NCBI GenBank assembly: GCA_904418845.1
Contig: CAJFQC010000024.1
Span: forward strand, 1-33,352
Direction: 5' to 3'
DNA length: 33,352 nt
From: an uncultured Ruminococcus sp.
GTDB lineage: Bacteria > Bacillota > Clostridia > Lachnospirales > Lachnospiraceae
The notes beneath the pieces are model-generated. The model saw nothing but the letters and a program-made list of their open reading frames with translations, was not told where the DNA came from and made no database searches. A program made the translations under genes and the position numbers. Shown here piece after piece: positions 20,595 to 29,494 of the stretch (positions are counted from its first letter, which is position 1; every line of letters starts with the position of its first letter).

Positions 20595-23177
20595 ATGGCT
20601 GCGAAATCAACAAAGCGCAGAAAAAATACGAAGAGTAGAGCGAAGAAAGGACAGCAGAATACAGAACTTCAGGGGGAGATCGTCATACTTGCCACACTGG
20701 CGGCATGCGTCCTTCTTGTACTGAGCAGCTTCGGGCTGTGTGGAACTGCAGGGGAGGCGGTTTCATCCGTATTGTTCGGACTGTTCGGTTTCATGGCGTA
20801 TATTCTGCCGTTTGTGATCTTCGGAATGACGGCTTTTCTGATCTCAAATAAAGGGAACGCCCATGCCTACGTGAAGATCGCAGCGGGGATACTACTTTTT
20901 CTGCTGCTTGCAGCAATACTGGAACTGATCTTTCATTCTTATACACCGGGCACGCCGCTGATGTCTTATTACAATGAGTCCAGCAAGAATCACAGTGCCG
21001 GAGGACTGGCGGGCGGCGGTCTTATTAATTTGCTTTGTCCGTTGATCGGTGAGATCGGGACTTATGTAGTATTAGTTGCGTTATCTGTCATCTGTACTAT
21101 ATTGATCACGGAGAAGTCTCTGCTTGCCCCAATCGGCAGACAGAGTAAAAAGGCATATGAAGGGGCAAAAAAGAAGCGTCAGGAGACAGCTGTACTCAAA
21201 GCCCACCGCAGAGAAGAAGAGCGGGAGAGTGCTCTGTCAGAAGATGCATCTGAAAATAAGGTCATGAGGGCAAAAGACCGGAAAGTGTCCGGCGTCTCTT
21301 TTGCGACCACACTTACCCCGGGGGAGACAGACGGGAAGAAGTCAAGAGGAAGAAAGAGAAAATCACCGGAGGTCTATGAACTGACGCCTGAAGATGTGCA
21401 GGAGGACCGCACAGACAGCACTGGTTCCGGCAGGGGATTTGTGATCAACCGCGCTGACGGTCCTGCGCAGGAAATTCCGGGAGATCCTTTCGCGATAGAT
21501 AAAGCGGCATCGGAAAATAATGCGGCATCTCCGGCAGACAGCACTGCGTCATTTATGACTCTGTCTGATGAAGCAGGGGAGCCGGAACCTGGTGAAAGCA
21601 TATCAAAGAAAAAGACCCGCCAGAGCAGGGCGCAGGATGCCGCCGCAGTGGCAGAAGCCGCGGAACAGGTGGCGGAAACTGTTCAGAAAGAGCAGGAGAA
21701 AGTACAGCCTGCCTATCACGTGCCGCCCCTGTCTTTGCTGAAAAAGGGAAAGAAATCCGGCGGTGATTCGGATGCTCATCTTCGGGCGACTGCGCTCAAG
21801 CTGGAGCAGACACTGCAGAATTTCGGCGTGGGTGTTCATGTGACCAATGCAAGCTGCGGGCCCTCTGTCACCCGTTATGAACTTCAGCCGGATCAGGGCG
21901 TAAAGGTGAGCCGTATCGTAGGACTGGCTGACGATATCAAGCTGAATCTTGCGGTGGCGGATCTTAGGATTGAGGCGCCGATCCCGGGGAAGGCAGCAGT
22001 CGGCATCGAGGTGCCGAATAATGAAAATACGGCTGTTATGCTCCGCGATCTTCTTGAATCGGATGAATTTAAAAAGAGCGAATCCCTGCTTTCTTTTGCG
22101 GCAGGCAAAGACATTGCCGGCAAGGTCGTTGTGACGGACATTGCGAAGATGCCGCATCTTCTGGTGGCAGGAGCGACCGGATCGGGTAAATCTGTCTGTA
22201 TCAACACACTGATCATGAGTTTGATCTACAAGTCTGACCCGGAGGACGTGAAACTTATTTTGGTTGACCCTAAGGTGGTTGAATTAAGCGTTTACAATGG
22301 TATCCCGCATCTGATGATCCCGGTAGTCACAGACCCGAAAAAGGCCGCGGGAGCTTTAAACTGGGCAGTGGCGGAGATGGAGAAGCGTTATAAGCTGTTT
22401 GCGGAATATAATGTAAGAGATTTAAAAGGATTTAACGCTAAGGTGGCAAAAGGAGAAACGGGAGAGGAGATAAAGAAGAAACTTCCCCAGATCGTCATCA
22501 TTATCGATGAGCTTGCAGACCTGATGATGGTTGCGCCCGGCGAGGTGGAAGGCGCGATCTGCCGTCTGGCACAGCTTGCGAGAGCGGCGGGACTTCATCT
22601 GATCCTTGCCACACAGAGACCGTCTGTCAATGTCATCACCGGACTGATCAAGGCGAACATGCCGTCAAGGATCGCGTTTTCCGTGTCGTCAGGAGTGGAT
22701 TCCCGAACGATCATCGATATGAACGGAGCAGAAAAGCTGCTTGGAAAAGGTGATATGCTCTTTTATCCTTCCGGTTATCCGAAACCGGTGCGTGTACAAG
22801 GTTCTTTTGTCTCGGATAAAGAAGTACAGGATGTCGTAGACTATCTCATCAGCCATAATCAAAATACGGCTTACAATGACGAGATTGAACAGCACATGAA
22901 CGCAGATCTTTCTTTGCCGGGTTCCGGCGGAGCGGCATCCCCGGACGACGGTGAGAACAGAGATACATATTTTGCGGAGGCAGGACGGCTTATCATCGAC
23001 AAGGAAAAAGCGTCTATTGGGATGTTGCAGCGGATGTTCAAGATTGGGTTCAACCGTGCCGCGCGTATCATGGACCAGCTTGCCGAGGCGGGCATAGTCG
23101 GACCGGAAGAGGGGACAAAGCCGAGAAAAGTTCTGATGACGAAGGAAGAGTTTGAGGAATATTTAAGTAATCAGTAG
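20595..23177 (+). CDS. FtsK/SpoIIIE DNA translocase
   Basis: An 860-residue membrane-anchored DNA pump that moves chromosome through the division or sporulation septum. Four transmembrane helices fill about residues 28-170. A long, charged, low-complexity linker runs to about 390. The motor has Walker A GATGSGKS (residues 526-533) and Walker B VIIIDELADLMM (about 630-641), with ILATQRPSVNVITGLIKANMPSR typical of the family. The C-terminal winged-helix gamma domain (about 795-860) reads KASIGMLQRMFKIGFNRAARI and would bind SRS/KOPS-type sequences. AAGGGGGAATTAT precedes the ATG. Whether it acts as FtsK, SpoIIIE or both cannot be told. Confidence 0.93.
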   Translation: MAAKSTKRRKNTKSRAKKGQQNTELQGEIVILATLAACVLLVLSSFGLCGTAGEAVSSVLFGLFGFMAYILPFVIFGMTAFLISNKGNAHAYVKIAAGILLFLLLAAILELIFHSYTPGTPLMSYYNESSKNHSAGGLAGGGLINLLCPLIGEIGTYVVLVALSVICTILITEKSLLAPIGRQSKKAYEGAKKKRQETAVLKAHRREEERESALSEDASENKVMRAKDRKVSGVSFATTLTPGETDGKKSRGRKRKSPEVYELTPEDVQEDRTDSTGSGRGFVINRADGPAQEIPGDPFAIDKAASENNAASPADSTASFMTLSDEAGEPEPGESISKKKTRQSRAQDAAAVAEAAEQVAETVQKEQEKVQPAYHVPPLSLLKKGKKSGGDSDAHLRATALKLEQTLQNFGVGVHVTNASCGPSVTRYELQPDQGVKVSRIVGLADDIKLNLAVADLRIEAPIPGKAAVGIEVPNNENTAVMLRDLLESDEFKKSESLLSFAAGKDIAGKVVVTDIAKMPHLLVAGATGSGKSVCINTLIMSLIYKSDPEDVKLILVDPKVVELSVYNGIPHLMIPVVTDPKKAAGALNWAVAEMEKRYKLFAEYNVRDLKGFNAKVAKGETGEEIKKKLPQIVIIIDELADLMMVAPGEVEGAICRLAQLARAAGLHLILATQRPSVNVITGLIKANMPSRIAFSVSSGVDSRTIIDMNGAEKLLGKGDMLFYPSGYPKPVRVQGSFVSDKEVQDVVDYLISHNQNTAYNDEIEQHMNADLSLPGSGGAASPDDGENRDTYFAEAGRLIIDKEKASIGMLQRMFKIGFNRAARIMDQLAEAGIVGPEEGTKPRKVLMTKEEFEEYLSNQ

Positions 23178-23216
23178 ACGTCAGATAATACAAAAGATGC
23201 AGAGGAGGAAAACAAG

Positions 23217-24887
23217 ATGAAGTCGGACATCCAGATCGCGCAGGAGGCGCAGATGGAACACATCAAAAATGTTGCGGCGCGCGCAGGCATTGAAGAGGAA
23301 GAACTAGAATTTTACGGGAAATATAAGGCGAAACTTTCCGATAAACTGTGGGAACGGATCAAGGACAGACAAGATGGAAAGCTGGTGCTTGTCACAGCCA
23401 TCAACCCCACGCCTGCAGGGGAAGGGAAAACAACGACCACGGTAGGCCTCGGACAGGCGATGGCAAAGCTGGGAAAGAACGCACTGATTGTGCTGCGTGA
23501 ACCTTCTTTGGGACCGTGCTTCGGCATCAAGGGCGGGGCGGCCGGCGGTGGATATGCCCAGGTCGTTCCCATGGAGGATCTGAATCTACACTTTACCGGT
23601 GACTTTCACGCGATCACCTCTGCAAATAATCTTCTCGCGGCGATGCTGGACAATCACATCCAGCAGGGCAACAGCCTGGGCATCGATCCGAGACAGGTCG
23701 TGTGGAAACGGTGTCTTGACATGAATGACCGCGTGCTCCGCAATATCGTGGTAGGACTTGGAGACAAAATGGACGGTATGGTCAGAGAAGATCATTTTGT
23801 GATCACGGTCGCCTCTGAGATTATGGCGATCCTCTGTCTTGCCGATGATCTTGAGGATCTGAAGAAAAGGCTTGGAAAGATCGTTGTTGCCTACAATTTT
23901 GACGGAGAGCCGGTAACAGCGGATGATCTTCAGGCGACAGGCGCGATGACAGCGCTGTTAAAGGATGCCATTAAACCGAATCTCATCCAGACGTTAGAGC
24001 ACACGCCGGCGCTTGTCCATGGCGGGCCGTTTGCCAATATCGCTCATGGCTGCAACAGTGTGCGCGCGACAAAGATGGCGCTCAAACTGAGCGATATCAC
24101 CATCACAGAGGCCGGATTCGGCGCAGATCTCGGCGCAGAGAAATTCTTTGACATCAAATGCCGCATGGCAGATCTGAAACCGGATGCAGTTGTTCTTGTT
24201 GCAACTGTGCGCGCTTTGAAGTATAATAGTGGGGTTGCAAAGGCTGATCTTGCTCATGAAAATCTGGAGGCCCTTGCAAAAGGAATCGTAAATCTTGAGA
24301 AACATATTGAAAATATACAGAAATACGGTGTGCCTGTGGTTGTGACTCTTAATTCTTTCATTACAGACACAGATGCGGAGAATGAATTTATCCGCAGGTT
24401 CTGCGAGGAGAGAGGATGCGAGTTCGCACTCTCGGAAGTGTGGGAAAAAGGAGGAGAGGGCGGTATTGCCCTTGCCGGGAAGGTTCTCGATACACTGGGG
24501 AACAAAAAATCAGACTTCCATACGCTTTACGGCGATGAGCTGTCCATAAAGGAAAAGATCGAGACAGTGGCAAAGGAGATCTATGGCGCCAAAGGCGTGA
24601 TCTATGAGCCGGCGGCGGAGAAGCAGGTCGCGAGAATCGAGGCGCTGGGATTCGGTTCTTTCCCGGTGTGTATGGCAAAGAACCAGTATTCCTTGTCTGA
24701 CGATGCCAAAAAGCTCGGCAGGCCGGAGGGATTCGATATCCATATCCGCGAAGTTTATGTGAGTGCGGGAGCAGGATTCGTCGTCGCGCTTACAGGGGCG
24801 ATCATGACGATGCCGGGGCTTCCGAAGGTTCCGGCGGCAAATGGAATCGACGTTACAGAGGAAGGCAAGATCACAGGTTTGTTCTAA
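23217..24887 (+). CDS. fhs: Formate--tetrahydrofolate ligase
   Basis: A 556-residue ligase: formate + ATP + THF give 10-formyl-THF. It is the second step of the methyl branch of the Wood-Ljungdahl pathway and supplies purine one-carbon units in other anaerobes. The P-loop-like [12 protein letters not shown] lies at residues 63-74. [22 protein letters not shown] and [21 protein letters not shown] blocks follow (here [13 protein letters not shown]). The C-terminus has the folate-binding [20 protein letters not shown]. The length is normal and the sequence intact. AGAGGAGGAAAACAAG is the ribosome site. folD follows after 20 bases, so they likely form one operon. Confidence 0.96.
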   Translation: MKSDIQIAQEAQMEHIKNVAARAGIEEEELEFYGKYKAKLSDKLWERIKDRQDGKLVLVTAINPTPAGEGKTTTTVGLGQAMAKLGKNALIVLREPSLGPCFGIKGGAAGGGYAQVVPMEDLNLHFTGDFHAITSANNLLAAMLDNHIQQGNSLGIDPRQVVWKRCLDMNDRVLRNIVVGLGDKMDGMVREDHFVITVASEIMAILCLADDLEDLKKRLGKIVVAYNFDGEPVTADDLQATGAMTALLKDAIKPNLIQTLEHTPALVHGGPFANIAHGCNSVRATKMALKLSDITITEAGFGADLGAEKFFDIKCRMADLKPDAVVLVATVRALKYNSGVAKADLAHENLEALAKGIVNLEKHIENIQKYGVPVVVTLNSFITDTDAENEFIRRFCEERGCEFALSEVWEKGGEGGIALAGKVLDTLGNKKSDFHTLYGDELSIKEKIETVAKEIYGAKGVIYEPAAEKQVARIEALGFGSFPVCMAKNQYSLSDDAKKLGRPEGFDIHIREVYVSAGAGFVVALTGAIMTMPGLPKVPAANGIDVTEEGKITGLF

Positions 24888-24907
24888 ACAGATAAAGGGA
24901 GAGATAA

Positions 24908-25762
24908 ATGCCACAAATAATCAATGGGAAAGAAATCTCACAGCAGATCAAAGATGAATTAAAGGCCGAGGTGACAAGACTGGCGGAAAAGGGGAAACAT
25001 GCCTGTCTTGCTGTTGTGCAGGTCGGAAACGATCCGGCGTCCTCTGTCTATGTGAACAATAAGAAGAAAGCATGTGCTTATATCGGCATTGAGTCTAAAT
25101 CATATGAGCTTTCAGGGGACACCACAGAGGGAGAGCTGATCTCCCTTGTAGAAGAACTGAACGCAGATGACGGTGTGAACGGCATTCTCGTGCAGCTTCC
25201 TCTGCCGGCCCATATTGATGAAGACAAGATCATACGGACCATATCGCCTGATAAGGATGTGGACGGCTTCCACCCTGTCAGCGTGGGGCGTCTCTGGATC
25301 GGAGAAAAAGGATTTCTCTCTTGTACCCCTGCCGGGATCATACAGCTATTAAAACGGTCAGGGATTACAGTCGAAGGAAAAGAATGTGTGGTCATAGGAC
25401 GAAGCAATATTGTCGGGAAACCGATGGCAGCGCTCCTTCTGCGGGAGAACGGCACGGTGACGGTCGCGCACTCAAGGACAAAAGACCTTAAACAGGTCAC
25501 ACGCAGAGCGGACATTCTTATTGTGGCTATAGGTAAAAAGAAATTTATCACCAAAGAGTACGTAAAGGACCAGGCAGTTGTCATCGATGTAGGAATGCAC
25601 AGAGATGAGAATAATAAGCTCTGCGGTGATGTGGATTATGAGGATGTGGCGCCGGTCACATCGGCGATCACCCCGGTTCCGGGAGGGGTAGGCCCTATGA
25701 CGATTGCCATGCTGATGGATAACTGTGTTGAAACAATGCGTACCCGGGAGGAAGAAGCATGA
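24908..25762 (+). CDS. folD: Methylene-THF dehydrogenase/methenyl-THF cyclohydrolase
   Basis: A 284-residue bifunctional enzyme converting 10-formyl-THF through methenyl-THF to methylene-THF with NAD(P)H, the next steps after Fhs. The catalytic Tyr and Lys are in SVYVNNKKKACAYIGI. GILVQLPLPAHIDE and DKDVDGFHPVSVGRL line the folate site. The Rossmann loop is VVIGRSNIVGKPMAALL. PVPGGVGPMTIAMLMDN closes the protein. The stop overlaps the next start by four bases (ATGA). The pairing with fhs is typical of acetogenic and related Clostridia; the rest of the Wood-Ljungdahl set is not in the window. Confidence 0.96.
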   Translation: MPQIINGKEISQQIKDELKAEVTRLAEKGKHACLAVVQVGNDPASSVYVNNKKKACAYIGIESKSYELSGDTTEGELISLVEELNADDGVNGILVQLPLPAHIDEDKIIRTISPDKDVDGFHPVSVGRLWIGEKGFLSCTPAGIIQLLKRSGITVEGKECVVIGRSNIVGKPMAALLLRENGTVTVAHSRTKDLKQVTRRADILIVAIGKKKFITKEYVKDQAVVIDVGMHRDENNKLCGDVDYEDVAPVTSAITPVPGGVGPMTIAMLMDNCVETMRTREEEA

Positions 25763-27108
25763 TATGTATACATTGCGGAGCTGATATTCCGGAAGGAGAA
25801 CTTGTCTGCCCCAGATGTGGAACTGAAGTACAGATCGTGCCTGACTATAATCCGCTGGAGGATGTGCTGGCAAGAGAAGTGAGAGGATCAGTGGAGGGCG
25901 CGACAAGGCAGATACAGACGGACGATATCAGAAGATACAGAAGAGGAAATGCAGGCCAGAACGTCAACGCTACCCGTGTGCTCAGCCAGAATGAGATGAA
26001 CAGACTCCGGGAGGAACGCAGGAATGCTGTCCGAAGGGGGCAGGGAGGCACACAGGGGGAGGTACGGCGTGAGCGTCAGAATACAGGGGAGGTACGCCGT
26101 CAGCGTCAGAGTACAGGTGAAGTGCGCAGACGGCAGGATACAGAGGAACTGCGCCGTGACAGGCGTCAGAAACGTCTGGAGGCGGCAAAGCGCAAGAGAC
26201 GAAATCTTCTTATCGCTTTATTTTCTGTCCTTGCCCTGATTGCTGCAGGGATCTATGTGGCGTATCAGAATTCTTATACCGGTATGGTGAAAAAAGGATA
26301 TAAAGCGCTCCAGACACGGGATTATGCAGCGGCAGAGAGATATTTTGACCGGGCCGTTATAAAAGACAAATCAAAACCTGAGGCATATACCGGATATGCG
26401 GAGATCTATATTGATCAGGATGATCTGGAAAGTGCGGAGCAGGTGTTCTTAAGAGCTATCGAGACACAGCCTACGAATGTGAACCTCTATCAGGCGGCGA
26501 TTGATTTTTATATGGATACAGAGCAGCCTTCGAAGATATCAGCGCTTTTGAAAGACTGTGAGGATAAGAAAGTCTTGGATGCCGTATCGGATTATATATC
26601 CACGGCGCCGGACTTTACCCCTGATGAAGGGACGTACAATGAGGTACAGGAGATCACGCTGAGTTCTTCTACAAAAGGAGATATCTATTATACATTAGAT
26701 GGAAGCGAGCCTGCGGCGGAGACAGGAATAAAATATACAGAGCCCATTCTGCTCCAGACAGAGGGCGAAATCGAAGTGAAGGCGATTGTCGTGAACAGCA
26801 AAGGCATCCCAAGCGTTACAGCTTCCAAGAAGTATAACATCGAGTTCCCGATCGAGGATGCGCCGGCGGTCACACCGTCTACGGGACAGTATACAGGACC
26901 GACGCAGATCACGATCACAGTTCCGGAGGGATACACGGCATATTATACAATGGACGGCTCTGTGCCGACTACTGCATCATCACAATACACAGGTCCGGTG
27001 GAGATGCCGGAAAATACACGGACCATATTTAACGCGATCCTTGTGAATAACCAGAATGGAAAGTCTACAGAAATGACAACAAGAAGCTATATTACGACTT
27101 CTGAATAG
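25759..27108 (+). CDS. Membrane zinc-ribbon/TPR/chitobiase-C-like protein
   Basis: A 449-residue protein of unknown role. Order: zinc ribbon (CIHCGADIPEGELVCPRCG, Cys3/6/17/20), a polar basic stretch with 10-residue repeats GEVRRERQNT/GEVRRQRQST/GEVRRRQDTE (about residues 100-130), one transmembrane helix (about 149-168), TPR-like helices (about 175-265, with YAAAERYFDRAVIKDKSKPEA), then two CHB_HEX_C-type beta repeats with YYTLDGSEP and YYTMDGSVP (about 284-360 and 369-445). The ribbon and basic part should face the cytoplasm, the TPR and beta repeats the outside. The start overlaps the folD stop (ATGA). It may sense or bind wall sugar chains; this is inference. Confidence 0.75.
   Translation: MICIHCGADIPEGELVCPRCGTEVQIVPDYNPLEDVLAREVRGSVEGATRQIQTDDIRRYRRGNAGQNVNATRVLSQNEMNRLREERRNAVRRGQGGTQGEVRRERQNTGEVRRQRQSTGEVRRRQDTEELRRDRRQKRLEAAKRKRRNLLIALFSVLALIAAGIYVAYQNSYTGMVKKGYKALQTRDYAAAERYFDRAVIKDKSKPEAYTGYAEIYIDQDDLESAEQVFLRAIETQPTNVNLYQAAIDFYMDTEQPSKISALLKDCEDKKVLDAVSDYISTAPDFTPDEGTYNEVQEITLSSSTKGDIYYTLDGSEPAAETGIKYTEPILLQTEGEIEVKAIVVNSKGIPSVTASKKYNIEFPIEDAPAVTPSTGQYTGPTQITITVPEGYTAYYTMDGSVPTTASSQYTGPVEMPENTRTIFNAILVNNQNGKSTEMTTRSYITTSE
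26058..26160 (+). repeat. 30-bp coding tandem repeat
   Basis: About three degenerate copies of a 30-base unit encode GEVRR-x-RQ-x-T. They lie in the basic cytoplasmic linker of the zinc-ribbon protein and may vary in number between strains. Confidence 0.6.
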
Positions 27109-27180
27109 CACAAATGATGCAAAAAATAAATACAGCCCGGTTATTGTTTTAAATTTTTATGTGTTTTAACAATACCAGGG

Positions 27181-27209
27181 TTGTATTTTTGTGGAGACAG
27201 AGTTATAAT
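27181..27209 (+). promoter_or_regulatory. Promoter of the alcohol dehydrogenase gene
   Basis: TTGTAT (27181-27186), a 17-base spacer and TATAAT (27204-27209). The start site would fall within the Rex-like operator that follows. Confidence 0.7.
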
Positions 27210-27213
27210 GACT

Positions 27214-27231
27214 ATGTTAAAAAAATAACAA
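27214..27231 (+). promoter_or_regulatory. Candidate Rex operator
   Basis: ATGTTAAAAAAATAACAA agrees with the Rex consensus TTGTTAA-N4-TTAACAA at 12 of 14 positions and overlaps the predicted transcription start, a repressing position. A further half site TTAACAA lies at 27166-27172. Confidence 0.6.
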
Positions 27232-27251
27232 TACATAAAGGAGATGCAAAA

Positions 27252-28433
27252 ATGAGCAGATTTTGTTTACCAAGAGACATTTACCATGGAAAAGGATGCC
27301 TTGAAGAGTTGAAGAACCTTAAAGGAAAAAAGGCAATCCTCGTCGTTGGCGGTGGCTCAATGAAGCGTCAGGGATTTCTTGACCGCGCTGTGAACTATCT
27401 GAAAGAAGCAGGCATGGAAGTTCATTTATTTGAAGGCGTAGAACCGGATCCGTCAGTTGAGACCGTCATGAAGGGCGCAGAGGCTATGCGCGCGTTCGGG
27501 CCGGACTGGATCGTGTCCATGGGCGGCGGTTCACCGATCGACGCTGCAAAAGCGATGTGGGCATTTTACGAGTACCCGGATACAACATTCGAGGATCTGT
27601 GCACACCGTTTAATTTCCCGGAGCTTAGAACAAAAGCGAAATTTGCGGCAATCCCGTCTACTTCAGGAACGGCGACAGAGGTTACTGCATTTTCAGTTAT
27701 CACAAATTACCAGACAGGCGTGAAATATCCACTGGCTGACTTTAATATCACGCCGGATGTTGCGATCGTTGATCCGGATCTTGTATCAGAACTTCCGGTA
27801 AAACAGGTTGCATACACAGGTATGGATGCTCTTACACATGCGGTCGAAGCATATGTTTCCACGTTGAACGGACCGTTCACAGATCCGCTGGCACTTCAGG
27901 CGATTGAGATGGTGCTGGATTACCTTCCGGCATCTTACAACTGCAATATGGAAGCGAGAGAGCAGATGCATTACGCACAGTGCCTTGCAGGTATGGCATT
28001 TTCCAACGCGCTGCTCGGTATCGTACACTCTATGGCGCACAAGACAGGAGCTGCATTCTCCACAGGACATATTCCGCACGGATGTGCTAACGCAATCTAT
28101 CTTCCGTACGTAATCCAGTACAATGCAAAAGATCCGATTGCTGCAAAACGCTATGCAGAGATCGCACGCAGAATGGGACTTCCGGGAACATCCGAGAAAG
28201 CCCTTATCAACAGCCTCGTTGAGAAGATCAATGAGTTCAACGTGAAGCTGAACATCCCGAAGACACTGAAAGACTTCGGCATCAATGAGGATGAGTTCAA
28301 AGAGAAGATCGCGAAGATCGCAGAGCTGGCAGTAGGCGATGCATGTACAGGATCCAATCCGCGCGCGATCGACCCGGCTACGATGGAAAAACTGTTCACA
28401 TGCACGTACTACGGAACAGAGGTTGATTTCTAA
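27252..28433 (+). CDS. Iron-containing alcohol dehydrogenase
   Basis: A 393-residue group III (iron-dependent) alcohol dehydrogenase that reduces an aldehyde or ketone with NAD(P)H in fermentation. The nucleotide loop is VSMGGGSPIDAAKAMW, and AIPSTSGTATEVTAFSVI follows. The metal ligands are expected as an Asp in the ADFNITPDVAIVDPD region and His in DALTHAVEAY, IVHSMAHKTGAAF and HIPHGCANAIY. ATG 27252 is chosen for AAAGGAG 7 bases before; the frame is open upstream but that part is not protein-like. A consensus promoter with a Rex-type operator precedes it, so induction at high NADH is likely. The preferred substrate is unknown. Confidence 0.92.
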   Translation: MSRFCLPRDIYHGKGCLEELKNLKGKKAILVVGGGSMKRQGFLDRAVNYLKEAGMEVHLFEGVEPDPSVETVMKGAEAMRAFGPDWIVSMGGGSPIDAAKAMWAFYEYPDTTFEDLCTPFNFPELRTKAKFAAIPSTSGTATEVTAFSVITNYQTGVKYPLADFNITPDVAIVDPDLVSELPVKQVAYTGMDALTHAVEAYVSTLNGPFTDPLALQAIEMVLDYLPASYNCNMEAREQMHYAQCLAGMAFSNALLGIVHSMAHKTGAAFSTGHIPHGCANAIYLPYVIQYNAKDPIAAKRYAEIARRMGLPGTSEKALINSLVEKINEFNVKLNIPKTLKDFGINEDEFKEKIAKIAELAVGDACTGSNPRAIDPATMEKLFTCTYYGTEVDF

Positions 28434-28483
28434 TCTGTTTGACACTGCAGTCATCGAAAAACAGATCAGATCTGAAAGGAAAC

Positions 28484-28534
28484 AGGCAGACGTTTTTAAT
28501 GGACAGGAAAACTGTTGTTAAAGAGTGTCTGCCT
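28484..28534. repeat. 8-bp inverted repeat in the adh-nfnA interval
   Basis: AGGCAGAC (28484-28491) and GTCTGCCT (28527-28534) are exact inverted copies 35 bases apart. No T run directly follows, so a terminator function is uncertain; TATCTTATG comes next. Confidence 0.4.
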
Positions 28535-28544
28535 TATCTTATGC

Positions 28545-28573
28545 TTGCTATTGCACAGGTTTTAGCGTATTAT
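28545..28573 (+). promoter_or_regulatory. Possible nfnAB promoter
   Basis: TTGCTA (28545-28550), a 17-base spacer and TATTAT (28568-28573), 33 bases before the nfnA start. Confidence 0.45.
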
Positions 28574-28606
28574 AGTGAAAGAGTGATTTTTACGAGGAGG
28601 AAGACC

Positions 28607-29494
28607 ATGTATAAGATAATGAAGGCAGAAAAACTGGCTGACAAGATCTTTCTGATGGATGTGCATGCGCCGCGTGTCGCGAAGCACTGCCAGCCGGGTC
28701 AGTTTATCATTGTAAAAATGGATGAAAAGGGTGAGCGTATCCCGCTGACAATCTGTGACTATGACAGAGAGGCAGGTACCATTACTATCGTAGTTCAGGA
28801 AGTGGGAGCTTCCACAACGAAGATGGGAGAGCTCAAAGAAGGAGATTATTTCCGTGATTTCACAGGACCGCTCGGATGTGCGTCCGAGTTCGTCCATGAG
28901 GATCTGGAGACACTTAAGAGTAAGAAGATGCTCTTCGTTGCCGGCGGCTTGGGCGCAGCTCCGGTATACCCGCAGGTGAAATGGCTTCATGAACACGGCG
29001 TTGAAGCGGATGTGATCGTGGGAGCGAAGACAAAGGACATGCTCATTCTCGAGGACGAGATGAAGGATGTCGCAGGAAATTACTATCCGTGCACAGACGA
29101 CGGTACATACGGACATGCCGGAATGGTCACCACAATGGTGGAAGAGCTTGTCAATAACGGAAATAAATATGATGTCTGTGTTGCCATCGGACCGATGATT
29201 ATGATGAAGTTCGTCTGCCTGCTGACAAAAAAGCTGGAGATCCCGACCATCGTCAGCATGAACCCGATCATGGTAGACGGAACCGGAATGTGCGGCGCAT
29301 GCCGTCTCCAGGTGGGAGATGAAATCAAGTTCGCATGCGTGGACGGACCGGAGTTTGACGGACATCTCGTAGACTTTGACCAGGCGATGAAGAGAAGCCA
29401 GACGTACAAGACAGCAGAAGGCCGTGCGATGCTCAAACTTCAGGAGGGAGACACACATCACGGCGGATGCGGACATTGCGGAGGTGACGAATAA
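28607..29494 (+). CDS. nfnA: NfnA: ferredoxin-NADP reductase subunit (FAD/2Fe-2S)
   Basis: A 295-residue sulfide/dihydroorotate-dehydrogenase-like subunit. With NfnB it forms the electron-bifurcating NADH-dependent reduced ferredoxin:NADP+ oxidoreductase. The FAD site is RIPLTICDYDREAGTITIV, the NAD site LFVAGGLGAAPVYPQ, and a [2Fe-2S] cluster is suggested by MCGACRLQVG plus KFACVDGPEFDGH. An unusual tail HHGGCGHCGGDE ends the protein. ATG 28607 follows CGAGGAGGAAGACC; the open frame upstream is not conserved-looking. Its TAA overlaps the nfnB start by one base (TAATG). The older label is glutamate synthase beta-associated reductase; the pairing supports Nfn. Confidence 0.88.
   Translation: MYKIMKAEKLADKIFLMDVHAPRVAKHCQPGQFIIVKMDEKGERIPLTICDYDREAGTITIVVQEVGASTTKMGELKEGDYFRDFTGPLGCASEFVHEDLETLKSKKMLFVAGGLGAAPVYPQVKWLHEHGVEADVIVGAKTKDMLILEDEMKDVAGNYYPCTDDGTYGHAGMVTTMVEELVNNGNKYDVCVAIGPMIMMKFVCLLTKKLEIPTIVSMNPIMVDGTGMCGACRLQVGDEIKFACVDGPEFDGHLVDFDQAMKRSQTYKTAEGRAMLKLQEGDTHHGGCGHCGGDE

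Noticed and set aside
26058-26160. Repeat cluster as a CRISPR-like array
   Set aside because: The 30-base units are contiguous, in frame and without spacers; they are coding repeats.
28484-28534. Terminator after the alcohol dehydrogenase
   Set aside because: The 8-bp arms are 35 bases apart and the T run lies in the loop, not after the stem; it is listed only as a repeat.
28562-29476. 304-codon minus-strand ORF
   Set aside because: It is antisense to nfnA, whose motifs and ribosome site are clear.
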